DNA of 23,553 bases from Actinomycetota bacterium. GTDB taxonomy: Bacteria > Actinomycetota > Thermoleophilia > Solirubrobacterales > Solirubrobacteraceae. Of the stretch, positions 1 to 7,146 are shown piece after piece; the first letter of the stretch is position 1; each line of letters opens with the position of its first letter. The DNA lies in NCBI GenBank assembly GCA_005883905.1, contig VAYD01000193.1:1-23553 (forward strand), read 5' to 3'. A model generated the notes under the pieces. The model saw only the letters and a list, made by a program, of their open reading frames with translations, searched no databases and had not been told where the DNA came from. The translations under genes were made by a program, and so were the position numbers.

Positions 1-46
1 GATGGACCGGCAGGGCGGTGCCGACGCCGAACAGTCCGGCCTTCAT
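1..46 (-). CDS. fabH: 3-oxoacyl-ACP synthase III, N-terminal fragment (cut by window edge)
   Basis: Only the first 15 codons lie in the window. They read MKAGLFGVGTALPVH, the usual opening of a FabH-type ketosynthase III (a short strand followed by G-x-A-x-P). The ATG shares one base with the fabD stop codon (TAATG at 48-44), so the two genes are translationally coupled. FabH condenses acetyl-CoA or a branched acyl-CoA with malonyl-ACP to start fatty acid synthesis, and FabD supplies the malonyl-ACP. That pairing supports the call more than the short sequence itself. The rest of the gene is outside the window, so catalytic residues cannot be checked. Confidence 0.7.
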   Translation of the reverse strand, partial: MKAGLFGVGTALPVH

Positions 47-894
47 TAGACCACCGCCCTTCGGTCGGCGGTGCCCTCCACGCCGAGCGTGCGCTTCACC
101 ATGCCGGTCAGCACCTCGCCGGGGCCGAGCTCGACGAAGCGCTCGACGCCGTGCGCGCGCAGCGCCAGCAGCGTCTCGCGCCAGCGCACCGGCCGGAGCA
201 GGTTCTCGGAGAGCTCGCGGCGGATGTCGGCGAACGGCGCCGCGGAGCCGTTGGACCAGACCGGGAACGCCGGCTCGGCGATCGGCGTCGCGGCGAGCGC
301 CGCGCGCAGCCGCTCGGCCGCCGGCTCCATCAGCGGGGAGTGGAACGCGCCCGCCACGTCGAGCTTCATCGCGCGGGCGCCCGCGTCGCTGCGCGCGAGC
401 TCGACCGCCGTGTCGACCATCTCCAGCGCCCCGCTCAGGACGACCTGGCCCGGCGCGTTGTCGTTGGCGACCGTCAGGCCGAGGCTGCGGGCGAGCTCCG
501 CGATCGCGTGCGAGTCGCCGCCCAGCATCGCGACCATGCCGCCCGGCTGCGCGGCGGCAGCGTCCTGCATCGCGGCGGCGCGCTCGTCGACGAGGAGGAG
601 TGCGTCGTCGAACGTCAGCGCGCCGGCCGCGTGCAGTGCCGCGTACTCGCCGAGCGAATGCCCGGCGGCAGCGACCTCCTGGCCTCCGTCGTGCGCGTCC
701 CAGGCACACGCGCAGACCAGGAAGATCGCGGGCTGCTGCACCCGTGTCCCCATGCCGAGGTCTGCGAACGGGTCGTACCCCAGAAGTTCGAGGCCGCGAT
801 CGAACAGCGGCGTGTCGCGCCACGTGGCGTCCATGTCTGCCACGTGGCTGCCCTGCCCAGGGAAAAGGAGCGCGGAACCAGCCATGCACGGCAT
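46..894 (-). CDS. fabD: Malonyl-CoA:ACP transacylase
   Basis: FabD moves malonyl groups from CoA to acyl carrier protein in the cytosol, providing the extender unit for type II fatty acid synthesis. The 282-residue product has the N-terminal LLFPGQGS motif (residues 9-16), the nucleophile elbow GHSLGE with catalytic Ser80, and the histidine of AFHSPLM (His185). The late VELGPGEVLTGM motif is also present. It is slightly shorter than most FabD proteins (about 300) but has no obvious gap. Two in-frame ATGs are possible, at 894 and 885. The second gives MAGSALLFPGQG, which fits the family equally well, and neither has a strong ribosome binding site. A TTGACA lies upstream at 952-947 on this strand, but I cannot find a good -10 partner. 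It overlaps fabH by one base. Confidence 0.95.
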   Translation of the reverse strand: MPCMAGSALLFPGQGSHVADMDATWRDTPLFDRGLELLGYDPFADLGMGTRVQQPAIFLVCACAWDAHDGGQEVAAAGHSLGEYAALHAAGALTFDDALLLVDERAAAMQDAAAAQPGGMVAMLGGDSHAIAELARSLGLTVANDNAPGQVVLSGALEMVDTAVELARSDAGARAMKLDVAGAFHSPLMEPAAERLRAALAATPIAEPAFPVWSNGSAAPFADIRRELSENLLRPVRWRETLLALRAHGVERFVELGPGEVLTGMVKRTLGVEGTADRRAVV

Positions 895-1049
895 CCCACA
901 CCAAGATCGCCCCAGTGTTGCTTCGGTTCGACAGAGCCGCCGGAAGTGTCAAACGGGTGAACGCTGACGTTCGGGCCTCAGATCGGGGTCCGCCCGCCTC
1001 AAGCGACAGCTCGGAGGCGAAGAAGCTCGGTAAGGGTTCGGACGCCCTT

Positions 1050-2630
1050 TCAGGACTGCAACGCGTCGAGCTTCGCCTGGGTTCGCATCTCGCTGAGGAT
1101 GCGCTCCAGGCGGGGCTCGGTCTCGTCGTCGACGTGCGTCATCGTCGCGGCGACAGCCGGATGCACGGAGGCGATCAGCCGGTGCATCTCGTGGGCCACG
1201 GCGCGGTAGCTCGGGTGCCCCTCGCGGCCCGAGCGCAGCTCGATCAGCTGCATCGCCTCGCGCGCGTTGAGATCCAGGACGTAGCGGATCCGGTAGCCGA
1301 GGCAGAGCGCGTACATCGCGATGCGCTCGTCGTGCGCCGCGGCGAGGCGCTCCCACTCGCCCGCGGAGACCTCGAGCGCGCGGCGGTAGTCATCTCCGCA
1401 CCCGGCCGCCTCGACCTCCTCCGGCACGCCGGCGCCGAGGTGCGGCGTCAGCACCTGCCACTGCACGGTGAGCATCCGGTGGCGCTGCAGGTCCCGGAAG
1501 GCGCCGTAGTCCGAGACGATCTCGAACCGGTAGCGCAGCGCCTCGTAGCCGCGGCCCGGACGGTGGCGGCGGTTGACGCGTGCGCCGACCAGGTCGCAGA
1601 GCAGCTGCGCGCGCTCGTCCGCGCCGAGCGCCGACAGCCGGATGCGCGCCTCCTCCTCACTGCAGCCCGCGGCCTCGAACAGCAGCGAAGCCAGCAGCGC
1701 GTCCTCGTCGCCGTCGACGTGCAGGAGCGTGACCGACGGGCGGTCGTCCACCTCCGACGAGTGCTCCAGCCCGAGCCGCTGCACCCAGTTCGCCGCCGCG
1801 GCGTCGCGCTCGCGCAGGTACTCGACCCACTCGCCGCCGCGGTCGGGGCGCTCGACGCGCGCGACGAACGACGGCATCACGGCCTTGACTGCGTCGAGGA
1901 TCCCCGCGCCGGCCGCGCGCGCCTCGGGCAGCGGATGCGCGAGCAGGTGCAGGATCAGCTGCTCGTAGGTCTGGCCGGTGGCGAAGATCCCCATGTGCGA
2001 CAGCGCCGACGCGGGCAGGACGCCGCGCAGGAGGTCGAGCGCCTTTGCCTTGATCGCGCGCGTGCGCGCGGATGACGGCTCTCCCGGGAAGCTCTCGTCG
2101 GCCCAGGCGATGACGCGTGGCAGCGTGTCGGCGTAGATCCCGAAGATCGTGTCCATCGCCTGCTCGTAGTCAGGGCCGAGCGCCGGATCGCGGTGGTAGC
2201 GGTATCCGCCGCCGGGCATCGGGGCGTCGTAGGCGATGTAGCGCGTCGACTGCTCGAGGTAGGCGCCCAGGCGCGGGCGCTGCAGGACCTTCGTCAGGAC
2301 GTTCGAGACCCACTCGCAGGCGATGTGCGCGCCGCCGAGCTGCGCGACCGAGTCGTCGCCGTAGCCCAGGAAGATCGTCTCGTAGAGCTTCGCCGCGCGC
2401 TCGCCCTCGGCGTCGTCATAGGTCACTCCGCCCTCCGGGACCGACTCGGCGAACTCGTCGAGGAACAGCCGCCGCAGCGTCCCCGGGTAGCGCGAGTAGC
2501 GGGCGAAGAGCGCCCCCTTGACCGTCTCGGGCAGGTTCGTCAGCGCGAAGACAGGACGGTCGAGGTTCGTGAAGTGCGGGGCCAGGCGGGCCCGCTCGGC
2601 TTCGGTGAAGGTCTCGGCCACGGAGTTCAT
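1050..2630 (-). CDS. Double-length ThyX-family (FAD-dependent thymidylate synthase-like) protein
   Basis: ThyX makes dTMP from dUMP using FAD, NADPH and methylene-tetrahydrofolate. A normal subunit is about 220-250 residues; this protein has 526 and looks like two ThyX-like halves in tandem. The first half keeps a degenerate RPR (118-120) followed by EQSTRY (126-131), matching the E-x-S-x-R-Y part of the family motif, and ends in a helix resembling the ThyX C-terminal region (about 205-250). The second half has QRHR (382-385), the classic RHR, without the following S-x-R-Y, then NAREAMQLIELR (455-466), which matches the ThyX C-terminal N-A-R/E-L-R block. The ATG at 2630 is preferred over a TTG at 2666, which would add 12 proline/alanine-rich residues. 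Family membership is fairly safe. Whether it makes thymidylate is not established by the sequence. Confidence 0.8.
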   Translation of the reverse strand: MNSVAETFTEAERARLAPHFTNLDRPVFALTNLPETVKGALFARYSRYPGTLRRLFLDEFAESVPEGGVTYDDAEGERAAKLYETIFLGYGDDSVAQLGGAHIACEWVSNVLTKVLQRPRLGAYLEQSTRYIAYDAPMPGGGYRYHRDPALGPDYEQAMDTIFGIYADTLPRVIAWADESFPGEPSSARTRAIKAKALDLLRGVLPASALSHMGIFATGQTYEQLILHLLAHPLPEARAAGAGILDAVKAVMPSFVARVERPDRGGEWVEYLRERDAAAANWVQRLGLEHSSEVDDRPSVTLLHVDGDEDALLASLLFEAAGCSEEEARIRLSALGADERAQLLCDLVGARVNRRHRPGRGYEALRYRFEIVSDYGAFRDLQRHRMLTVQWQVLTPHLGAGVPEEVEAAGCGDDYRRALEVSAGEWERLAAAHDERIAMYALCLGYRIRYVLDLNAREAMQLIELRSGREGHPSYRAVAHEMHRLIASVHPAVAATMTHVDDETEPRLERILSEMRTQAKLDALQS

Positions 2631-2739
2631 GGGGACGGGGCAGGCTAGCGCGGCGCCGGATGGCAACTATCTCCACCGGGAAGATCGATTATCTGTATTC
2701 TTCCCAATCTCGACTAACTGAGTTGACTTTGGAGGCTCC
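2631..2739. promoter_or_regulatory. Divergent intergenic region between thyX-like gene and sulfate operon
   Basis: This 109-bp gap must hold the promoters of both divergent genes. Positions 2684-2730 are clearly more AT-rich than the surroundings. On the minus strand GATAAT (2693-2688) is a fair -10 for the thyX-like gene. On the plus strand TATTCT (2696-2701) is a weak -10 candidate. A small perfect palindrome AACTGAGTT sits at 2716-2724, between that candidate and the ribosome binding site GGAGG (2731-2735). It could be a repressor site, for example for the Rrf2 protein encoded at 6664-7119, but nothing in the sequence proves this. No -35 is convincing on either strand. Confidence 0.35.
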
Positions 2740-3765
2740 GTGAAGGCACGCATGCTCAGCGCCGCCGTCGTCGCCGTTGTCGCCCTCGTGGCGGCCGGCT
2801 GCGGCGGTGCTGCCGATACCAAGGACGCGACGGCCAGCGGCGGCGGTGGTGGCGCGAAGCTGTCGCTCGTCGCGTACTCGACCCCGCAGGTCGTCTACGA
2901 CGAGCTCGCGCCGAAGTTCGCCGCCACGGGTGCCGGCGAGGGCACGTCGTTCACCTCCTCCTACGGCGCCTCCGGCGACCAGAGCCGCGCGGTCGAGTCC
3001 GGCCTGCCGGCCGACGTCGTCGCGTTCTCGCTCGCGCCCGACATCACGCGCCTGGTGAAGGCGAACCTCGTCTCGTCCGACTGGACCAGCGAGCCGCACA
3101 AGGGCATCGTCACCGACTCGGTCACGACGTTCGTCGTGCGCAAGGGCAACCCGAAGCACATCAACACCTGGGACGACCTGCTCAAGCCCGGCGTCCAGGT
3201 GCTCACGCCCAACCCGTTCACCTCGGGCGGCGCGCGCTGGAACATCATGGCCGCCTACGGGGCGCAGCTGAAGCAGGGCAAGACGCCCGCGCAGGCGCTG
3301 GACTACCTCAAGGAGCTCTTCACCAAGCACGTCGCCGTGCAGGACAAGTCTGCGCGTGACGCGCTGCAGACGTTCACCGGCGGCAAGGGCGACGTGCTGC
3401 TCTCCTACGAGAACGAGGCGATCACCGCCCAGCAGAAGGGCGAGAAGGTCGACTACGTCACGCCCGACCAGACGATCCTGATCGAGAACCCCGTCGCGGT
3501 CACGACCAAGGCCAAGCCCGAGGCGAAGAAGTTCCTCGACTACCTCTGGACGCCGGCGGCGCAGACCGTGTTCGCCGAGCACGGTTACCGCCCGGTCGTG
3601 GAGTCGGTGGCGACGAAGTTCGCCTCGCGGTTCCCGGACCCCAAGACCCTGTTCACCATCGACGACCTCGGTGGATGGGACAAGGTCATGAAGGACTTCT
3701 TCGACCCGCAGAACGGGTCGGTCGCCAAGATCGAAGAGGCGGCGGGAGTCTCCACTGCCAGCTGA
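2740..3765 (+). CDS. Sulfate ABC transporter substrate-binding lipoprotein
   Basis: This is the extracytoplasmic receptor of a sulfate/thiosulfate ABC importer (Sbp/CysP family, 341 residues, typical length). It starts with a lipoprotein signal: KAR, a hydrophobic stretch and the lipobox LVAAGC with Cys21 as the lipidation site, followed by a Gly/Ser-rich tether. Family motifs are SYGASGDQSRAV, in the sulfate-binding loop region, and NPFTSGGARWN. The C-terminal HGYRPV and LFTIDDLGGW blocks also match. The start is GTG at 2740, with GGAGG at 2731-2735 only four bases upstream; the ATG at 2752 would be 16 bases away. It is the first gene of the operon and overlaps cysT by 11 nt. Sulfate is the probable ligand because cysT and cysW follow; thiosulfate cannot be excluded. 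Confidence 0.93.
   Translation: MKARMLSAAVVAVVALVAAGCGGAADTKDATASGGGGGAKLSLVAYSTPQVVYDELAPKFAATGAGEGTSFTSSYGASGDQSRAVESGLPADVVAFSLAPDITRLVKANLVSSDWTSEPHKGIVTDSVTTFVVRKGNPKHINTWDDLLKPGVQVLTPNPFTSGGARWNIMAAYGAQLKQGKTPAQALDYLKELFTKHVAVQDKSARDALQTFTGGKGDVLLSYENEAITAQQKGEKVDYVTPDQTILIENPVAVTTKAKPEAKKFLDYLWTPAAQTVFAEHGYRPVVESVATKFASRFPDPKTLFTIDDLGGWDKVMKDFFDPQNGSVAKIEEAAGVSTAS
3744..3748 (+). promoter_or_regulatory. Ribosome binding site that supports a CTG start for cysT
   Basis: GGGAG lies six bases upstream of CTG 3755-3757, inside the end of the sulfate-binding protein gene. No ATG, GTG or TTG exists in the cysT frame between the preceding in-frame stop and GTG 3866, and that GTG falls in the middle of the first membrane helix. 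The position of this site therefore decides the start. Confidence 0.5.
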
Positions 3766-4591
3766 CGCGCTCACCGCCTCGCTGCCGCGGCGCCGCGCCG
3801 CGGCAGCGATCGGCCGCCCCGGGGCACTCGGGCTCGGGATCGCGACCGCGTGGCTCAGCCTGATCGTGCTGCTGCCGCTGGCCGCCGTCGTTTCGAAGTC
3901 GACCGAGGGCGGCATGGCCCATTTCTGGGACACGGTCTCCAGCAGGCAGTCGGTCGCCGCGCTGAAGCTCACGCTGCTCTCCGCGCTGCTCGTCACGGCG
4001 ATCAACGTGCTGTTCGGCACGCTGATCGCCTGGGTGCTGGTGCGCGACGAGTTCCCCGGCAAGCGCTTCGTCAACGCGCTGATCGACCTGCCGTTCGCGC
4101 TGCCCACGATCGTCGCGGGCATCACGCTGCTCGCGCTCTATGGGCCGAAGGGGCCGCTCGGCGTCAACATCGCCTACACGAAGGCCGCGATCGTGATGGC
4201 GCTGCTGTTCGTGACGCTGCCGTTCGTGGTGCGGTCCGTGCAGCCGGTGATGATCGAGCTCGACCGCGAGATGGAGGAGGCGGCGGCGTCACTGGGCGCC
4301 GGCGCGTTCACCACGTTCCGGCGGATCATGCTGCCGAGCCTGATGCCGGCGATCGTCGCCGGCGCGGCGCTCGGCTTCGCCCGCGCGGTCGGGGAGTTCG
4401 GCTCGATCGTGCTGATCAGCGGGAACATCCCCTTCAAGACGCAGGTCGCGTCCGTCTTCATCTTCGGGCAGATCGAGTCCGACAACACGACGGGCGCCGC
4501 TGCGGTGTCGGTGGTCCTGCTCCTGCTCTCCGTGATCATCCTGATCGGGATCCGCGGGCTCGGCGCGTGGTGGTCGCGGCATGAGAGTTGA
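3755..4591 (+). CDS. cysT: Sulfate ABC transporter permease, CysT subunit (probable CTG start)
   Basis: CysT and CysW form the membrane channel of the sulfate importer. From CTG 3755 the protein is 278 residues, the family's usual length, with a basic N-terminus and a first membrane helix at about 24-44 (GLGIATAWLSLIVLLPLAAV) that aligns with the same helix of E. coli CysT. The EAA loop that docks on the ATPase reads EEAAASLGAGAFTTFRRIMLP, and family signatures LPFALPT, FVVRSVQPV and RAVGEFGSIVLISGN are intact. The start is inferred: the only ordinary start (GTG 3866) would delete most of helix 1, whereas CTG 3755 has GGGAG six bases upstream. The resulting 11-nt overlap with the upstream gene equals the 11-nt overlap with cysW downstream. 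Confidence 0.92.
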   Translation: MPADALTASLPRRRAAAAIGRPGALGLGIATAWLSLIVLLPLAAVVSKSTEGGMAHFWDTVSSRQSVAALKLTLLSALLVTAINVLFGTLIAWVLVRDEFPGKRFVNALIDLPFALPTIVAGITLLALYGPKGPLGVNIAYTKAAIVMALLFVTLPFVVRSVQPVMIELDREMEEAAASLGAGAFTTFRRIMLPSLMPAIVAGAALGFARAVGEFGSIVLISGNIPFKTQVASVFIFGQIESDNTTGAAAVSVVLLLLSVIILIGIRGLGAWWSRHES

Positions 4592-5390
4592 GCGCCGCAC
4601 CCAGATCGGGATGCGCCTCGTCGCGCTCGTCTACCTCGCCGCGCTGCTGGCGGTCCCGGTCGGCCTGATCTTCTACCGCACGTTCGAGCACGGCTGGACC
4701 CAGTTCTGGGACTCGATCACGACGCCGGCCGCCATCCATGCCTTCTGGCTGACGATCGAGATCGCGCTGATCGCGGTGCCGCTGAACACGCTCTTCGGCG
4801 TGATCGCCGCCCTGGCCCTCGTGCGCGGCGACTTCCGCGGCAAGTGGCTGATCGAGGCGATCATCGACATCCCGTTCGCGGTCTCGCCGATCGTGATCGG
4901 CCTGTCGCTGATCCTCGTCTACGGAAGCGGCGGCTGGCTGGGCTCGTGGTTCGTCGACCACGGCGTCCAGATCATCTTCGCGGTGCCCGGGATGGTGCTC
5001 GCGACGATCTTCGTCTCGCTGCCGTTCGTCGTGCGCGAGGTCGAGCCCGTCCTGCGCGAGGTCGGCGACGAGCAGGAGCAGGCCGCCGCGACGCTCGGCG
5101 CCAGCCCGCGCCAGATCTTCACGCGGATCACGCTGCCGGCGATCCGCTGGGGCATCGCCTACGGCGTGGTGCTGTCGATGGCCCGCGCGATCGGCGAGTT
5201 CGGCGCGGTGTCGGTGGTGTCCGGCAAGATCGCCGGCCAGACCGAGACGCTCACGCTGCTCGTCGAGAAGCGCTACGGGAACTTCGACGTGTCGGGCGCC
5301 TATGCGGCGTCGCTGTTGCTCGTCGTCATCGCGCTGGTCACCCTGGGCGCGATGACGCTCATCAAGCCGCGCAAGGAGCCAACGACTTGA
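4581..5390 (+). CDS. cysW: Sulfate ABC transporter permease, CysW subunit
   Basis: This is the second channel subunit of the sulfate importer (269 residues). It shows the CysW pattern: an N-terminal helix [40 protein letters not shown], and [17 protein letters not shown]. The EAA loop is [21 protein letters not shown], followed by [20 protein letters not shown]. About six membrane segments are visible. The start ATG at 4581 lies inside the end of cysT (11-nt overlap), so translation is probably coupled. The C-terminus ends in a basic KPRKE tail. The stop codon overlaps the TTG start of cysA. The sequence is complete and undamaged, unlike the ATPase gene that follows. Confidence 0.95.
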   Translation: MRVERRTQIGMRLVALVYLAALLAVPVGLIFYRTFEHGWTQFWDSITTPAAIHAFWLTIEIALIAVPLNTLFGVIAALALVRGDFRGKWLIEAIIDIPFAVSPIVIGLSLILVYGSGGWLGSWFVDHGVQIIFAVPGMVLATIFVSLPFVVREVEPVLREVGDEQEQAAATLGASPRQIFTRITLPAIRWGIAYGVVLSMARAIGEFGAVSVVSGKIAGQTETLTLLVEKRYGNFDVSGAYAASLLLVVIALVTLGAMTLIKPRKEPTT

Positions 5391-5674
5391 TCACCGCGCA
5401 GCACATAACCAAGTCCTTCGGGGACTTCGAGGCGCTCCACGACGTCTCGCTGGAGATCCCGTCCGGGTCGCTCACCGCGCTGCTGGGCCCGTCGGGCTCC
5501 GGCAAGTCGACGCTGCTGCGCGTCATCGCGGGGCTCGAGGTCCCCGACGCCGGCAGCGTCGTCATCGACGACGTCGACGCCACGGCGCTGCCGCCGCAGA
5601 AGCGCGGCATCGGGTTCGTCTTCCAGCACTACGCCGCGTTCAAGCACATGACCGTGCGCGCGACGAGCGCGTGA
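5387..5674 (+). pseudogene. cysA: Sulfate transporter ATPase cysA, 5' fragment (frameshifted)
   Basis: CysA is the ATPase that drives sulfate import. This 95-codon fragment holds the first part of the nucleotide-binding domain: [11 protein letters not shown], Walker [10 protein letters not shown] (34-42) and the Q-loop GFVFQHYA with Gln80, then AAFKHMTVR. Four aberrant codons and a TGA follow at 5672-5674. The start is TTG 5387, with AAGGAG at 5373-5378 as ribosome binding site, overlapping the cysW stop. In intact CysA proteins MTV is followed by about 45 residues (DN-x-AFGL...) before the LSGGQ signature. Here only about 24 remain, and the frame changes. The simplest reading is a deletion of about 61-64 nt near 5660, in a GCGCGCG run. 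It may be a real mutation or an assembly or sequencing error. Confidence 0.85.
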
Positions 5675-6294
5675 ACGAGCTGCTCGGGATCGTCGGGCTC
5701 GCGGGCTACGCGAAGCGCTACCCGTCGCAGCTCAGCGGCGGCCAGCGCCAGCGGATGGCGCTGGCGCGCGCGCTCGCCGTCGAGCCGAGCGTGCTGCTGC
5801 TCGACGAGCCGTTCGGCGCGCTGGACGCGAACGTGCGCGCCGAGCTGCGCTCGTGGCTGCGGCGCCTGCACGACGAGGTGCACGTGACCACCGTGCTCGT
5901 CACGCACGACCAGGAGGAGGCGATGGAGGTCGCCGACGTGATCGCGGTGATGAACGACGGCCGCATCGAGCAGGTCGGTGGGCCGCGCGACCTCTACGAG
6001 CGCCCGGCCAACGACTTCGTCATGAGCTTCCTCGGGCCGGTCACGCGGCTCGGCGCCGAGCTCGTCCGCCCGCACGACGTCAAGATCGCGCCGCTGCCCG
6101 AGCCCGGCTCGTCCGAGGCACAGATCACGCGCGTCGTGCACCTCGGCTTCGAGGTGCGCGTCGAGCTCGCCCTGGCCGACGGGGGCGAGGCCAGCGTCCA
6201 GCTCACCAAGTCCGAGGCCGACGAGCTCGAGCTGGCCGACGGCGACATCGTCCATGTCCGCACGGTCGGCGGCAGAACGAGGATCGAGGCATGA
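5671..6294 (+). pseudogene. cysA: Sulfate transporter ATPase cysA, 3' fragment (frameshifted)
   Basis: This frame resumes the CysA protein after the deletion near 5660; homology begins just before the nominal GTG at 5671, at the codons for DERV. It holds the ABC signature [15 protein letters not shown], Walker [13 protein letters not shown] and the H-loop THDQEEA. A C-terminal TOBE-like domain (about residues 115-207) starts with [11 protein letters not shown] 5671 overlaps the TGA of the 5' fragment (GTGA), so re-initiation could make a separate 207-residue polypeptide. It would lack Walker A and the helical segment after the Q-loop that contacts CysT and CysW, so I doubt it works as an ATPase. 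The ORF ends in an ATGA overlap with the dioxygenase gene. If the deletion is an artefact, the true gene is an ordinary cysA of about 320-325 codons. Confidence 0.85.
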
Positions 6295-6674
6295 GCGAGC
6301 TTCCCGACCGCTACAGCGAGCGGCTGCTGCTCACGGCCGACCACGAGGTCTGGCTCATCCACTGGGAGGAGGGCCACGACACGGGATTCCACGACCACGA
6401 CCGCTCGGGCGGGCACGTGATGGTCGTCAGCGGCGCGGTCCGCGAGGACCGCCTGGTCGTCGGCGGCCCGCCGAGCACGCGCGTCGTGCACGCGGGCGAG
6501 TCGTTCAGCTTCGAGCCGGCGGACATCCACCGCGTGACGCATGTCGAGGGCGAGCCGGCGGTGACGATCCACGTCTACTCGCCGCCGCTGCACTCGATGG
6601 GCGCCTACGAGGTGACCGACGAGGGACGCCTGCGGCGCACGCCGCTCAGCGCCGAGACGTCGCTCAGCGCCTGA
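6291..6674 (+). CDS. Cysteine dioxygenase-type cupin (thiol dioxygenase)
   Basis: A 127-residue single-domain cupin of the cysteine dioxygenase type I family, which uses Fe(II) and O2 to oxidise cysteine to cysteine sulfinate. The iron ligands are visible as HDH (His34, His36) in the motif [14 protein letters not shown], and His80 in PADIHRVTH. The C-terminal HVYSPPL gives the conserved Tyr96. Gly41 occupies the position of the mammalian cross-linking cysteine, as in other bacterial members. Arg11 is a candidate for the carboxylate-binding arginine that separates cysteine from 3-mercaptopropionate dioxygenases. The start ATG overlaps the cysA stop (ATGA), making it the last gene of the sulfate-uptake operon. 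Its end overlaps the convergent Rrf2 gene by 11 nt. The family call is good; the exact thiol substrate is less certain. Confidence 0.88.
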   Translation: MSELPDRYSERLLLTADHEVWLIHWEEGHDTGFHDHDRSGGHVMVVSGAVREDRLVVGGPPSTRVVHAGESFSFEPADIHRVTHVEGEPAVTIHVYSPPLHSMGAYEVTDEGRLRRTPLSAETSLSA

Positions 6675-7119
6675 CCCAGGCCTCGGGGTCGTCGGCGAGC
6701 TTGTCGACGCGCGCGGGCAGCTTGCCGTCGACGAGGTCGGCGAGCGTCACGTTCTCGAGCACGCCTCTGAGGCTGGCGCGAACGGCGACCCACAGGCGGC
6801 CAAGGGACTCGGCCGACCCGGTGAAGTGGATGTCCTCCGGCGCCTCGCCGCGGACGGCGGCGAGCGGTCCCTCGACCGCACGGATGATGTCGGCGACGGT
6901 GATCTCCTTGGCCGGCTTGGCGAGCCAGTAGCCGCCCTCGGCGCCGCGCTGGCTGCGCACGAGTCCCGCCTGGCGCATGTCGCCGAGGATGTTCTCGAGG
7001 AAGCGCAGCGGGATGTCCTGCGCCCGCGCGATGGCATCTCCCTTGGTCGGCCCCTCCTTGGCGCTGGCGAGCTCGGTCGCTGCTCGCACGGCGTAGTCGG
7101 CCTTGGCGGAGATGCGCAT
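6664..7119 (-). CDS. Rrf2-family transcriptional regulator without Fe-S cysteines (CymR-like)
   Basis: This 151-residue protein opens with MRISAKADYAVRAATELA, typical of Rrf2 proteins, followed by a winged helix-turn-helix. The recognition region is around IPLRFLENILGDMRQAGLV and the wing is SQRGAEGGYWLAKP. IscR, NsrR and RirA bind a cluster through three cysteines; this protein has no cysteine at all, so it belongs with the CymR-like cluster-free group. CymR represses cysteine and sulfur-uptake genes in Firmicutes. The position here, convergent with and overlapping the end of a sulfate transport/cysteine dioxygenase operon, makes a sulfur-related role the best inference, though not shown. 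The TetR gene lies 27 bp upstream on the same strand and may be co-transcribed. Confidence 0.92.
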   Translation of the reverse strand: MRISAKADYAVRAATELASAKEGPTKGDAIARAQDIPLRFLENILGDMRQAGLVRSQRGAEGGYWLAKPAKEITVADIIRAVEGPLAAVRGEAPEDIHFTGSAESLGRLWVAVRASLRGVLENVTLADLVDGKLPARVDKLADDPEAWVRR

Positions 7120-7146
7120 GGCCGCGCATTCTGTCGGACGCAGCCG

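Noticed and set aside
947..952. TTGACA on the minus strand upstream of fabD as a -35 element
   Set aside because: The hexamer is perfect, but no acceptable -10 occurs 16-19 bp downstream, so I did not list a promoter.
18..2075. Long plus-strand open frame of 685 codons opposite fabD and the thyX-like gene
   Set aside because: Its product is Arg/Ala/Pro-rich without any domain, and it is antisense to two well-supported genes. Such frames are expected in 70% GC DNA.
2723..2728. TTGACT as a -35 box for the sulfate operon
   Set aside because: It lies 11 bases before the start codon and next to the ribosome binding site, too close to be a -35 for this gene.
2689..4125. Minus-strand open frame of 478 codons opposite the sulfate-binding protein and cysT
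   Set aside because: It is antisense to clear transporter genes; its low-complexity Arg/Gly/Val/Leu product is typical of a shadow frame.
3866..4591. cysT starting at GTG 3866
   Set aside because: This would remove most of the first membrane helix that is conserved in CysT, and homology continues upstream of this codon.
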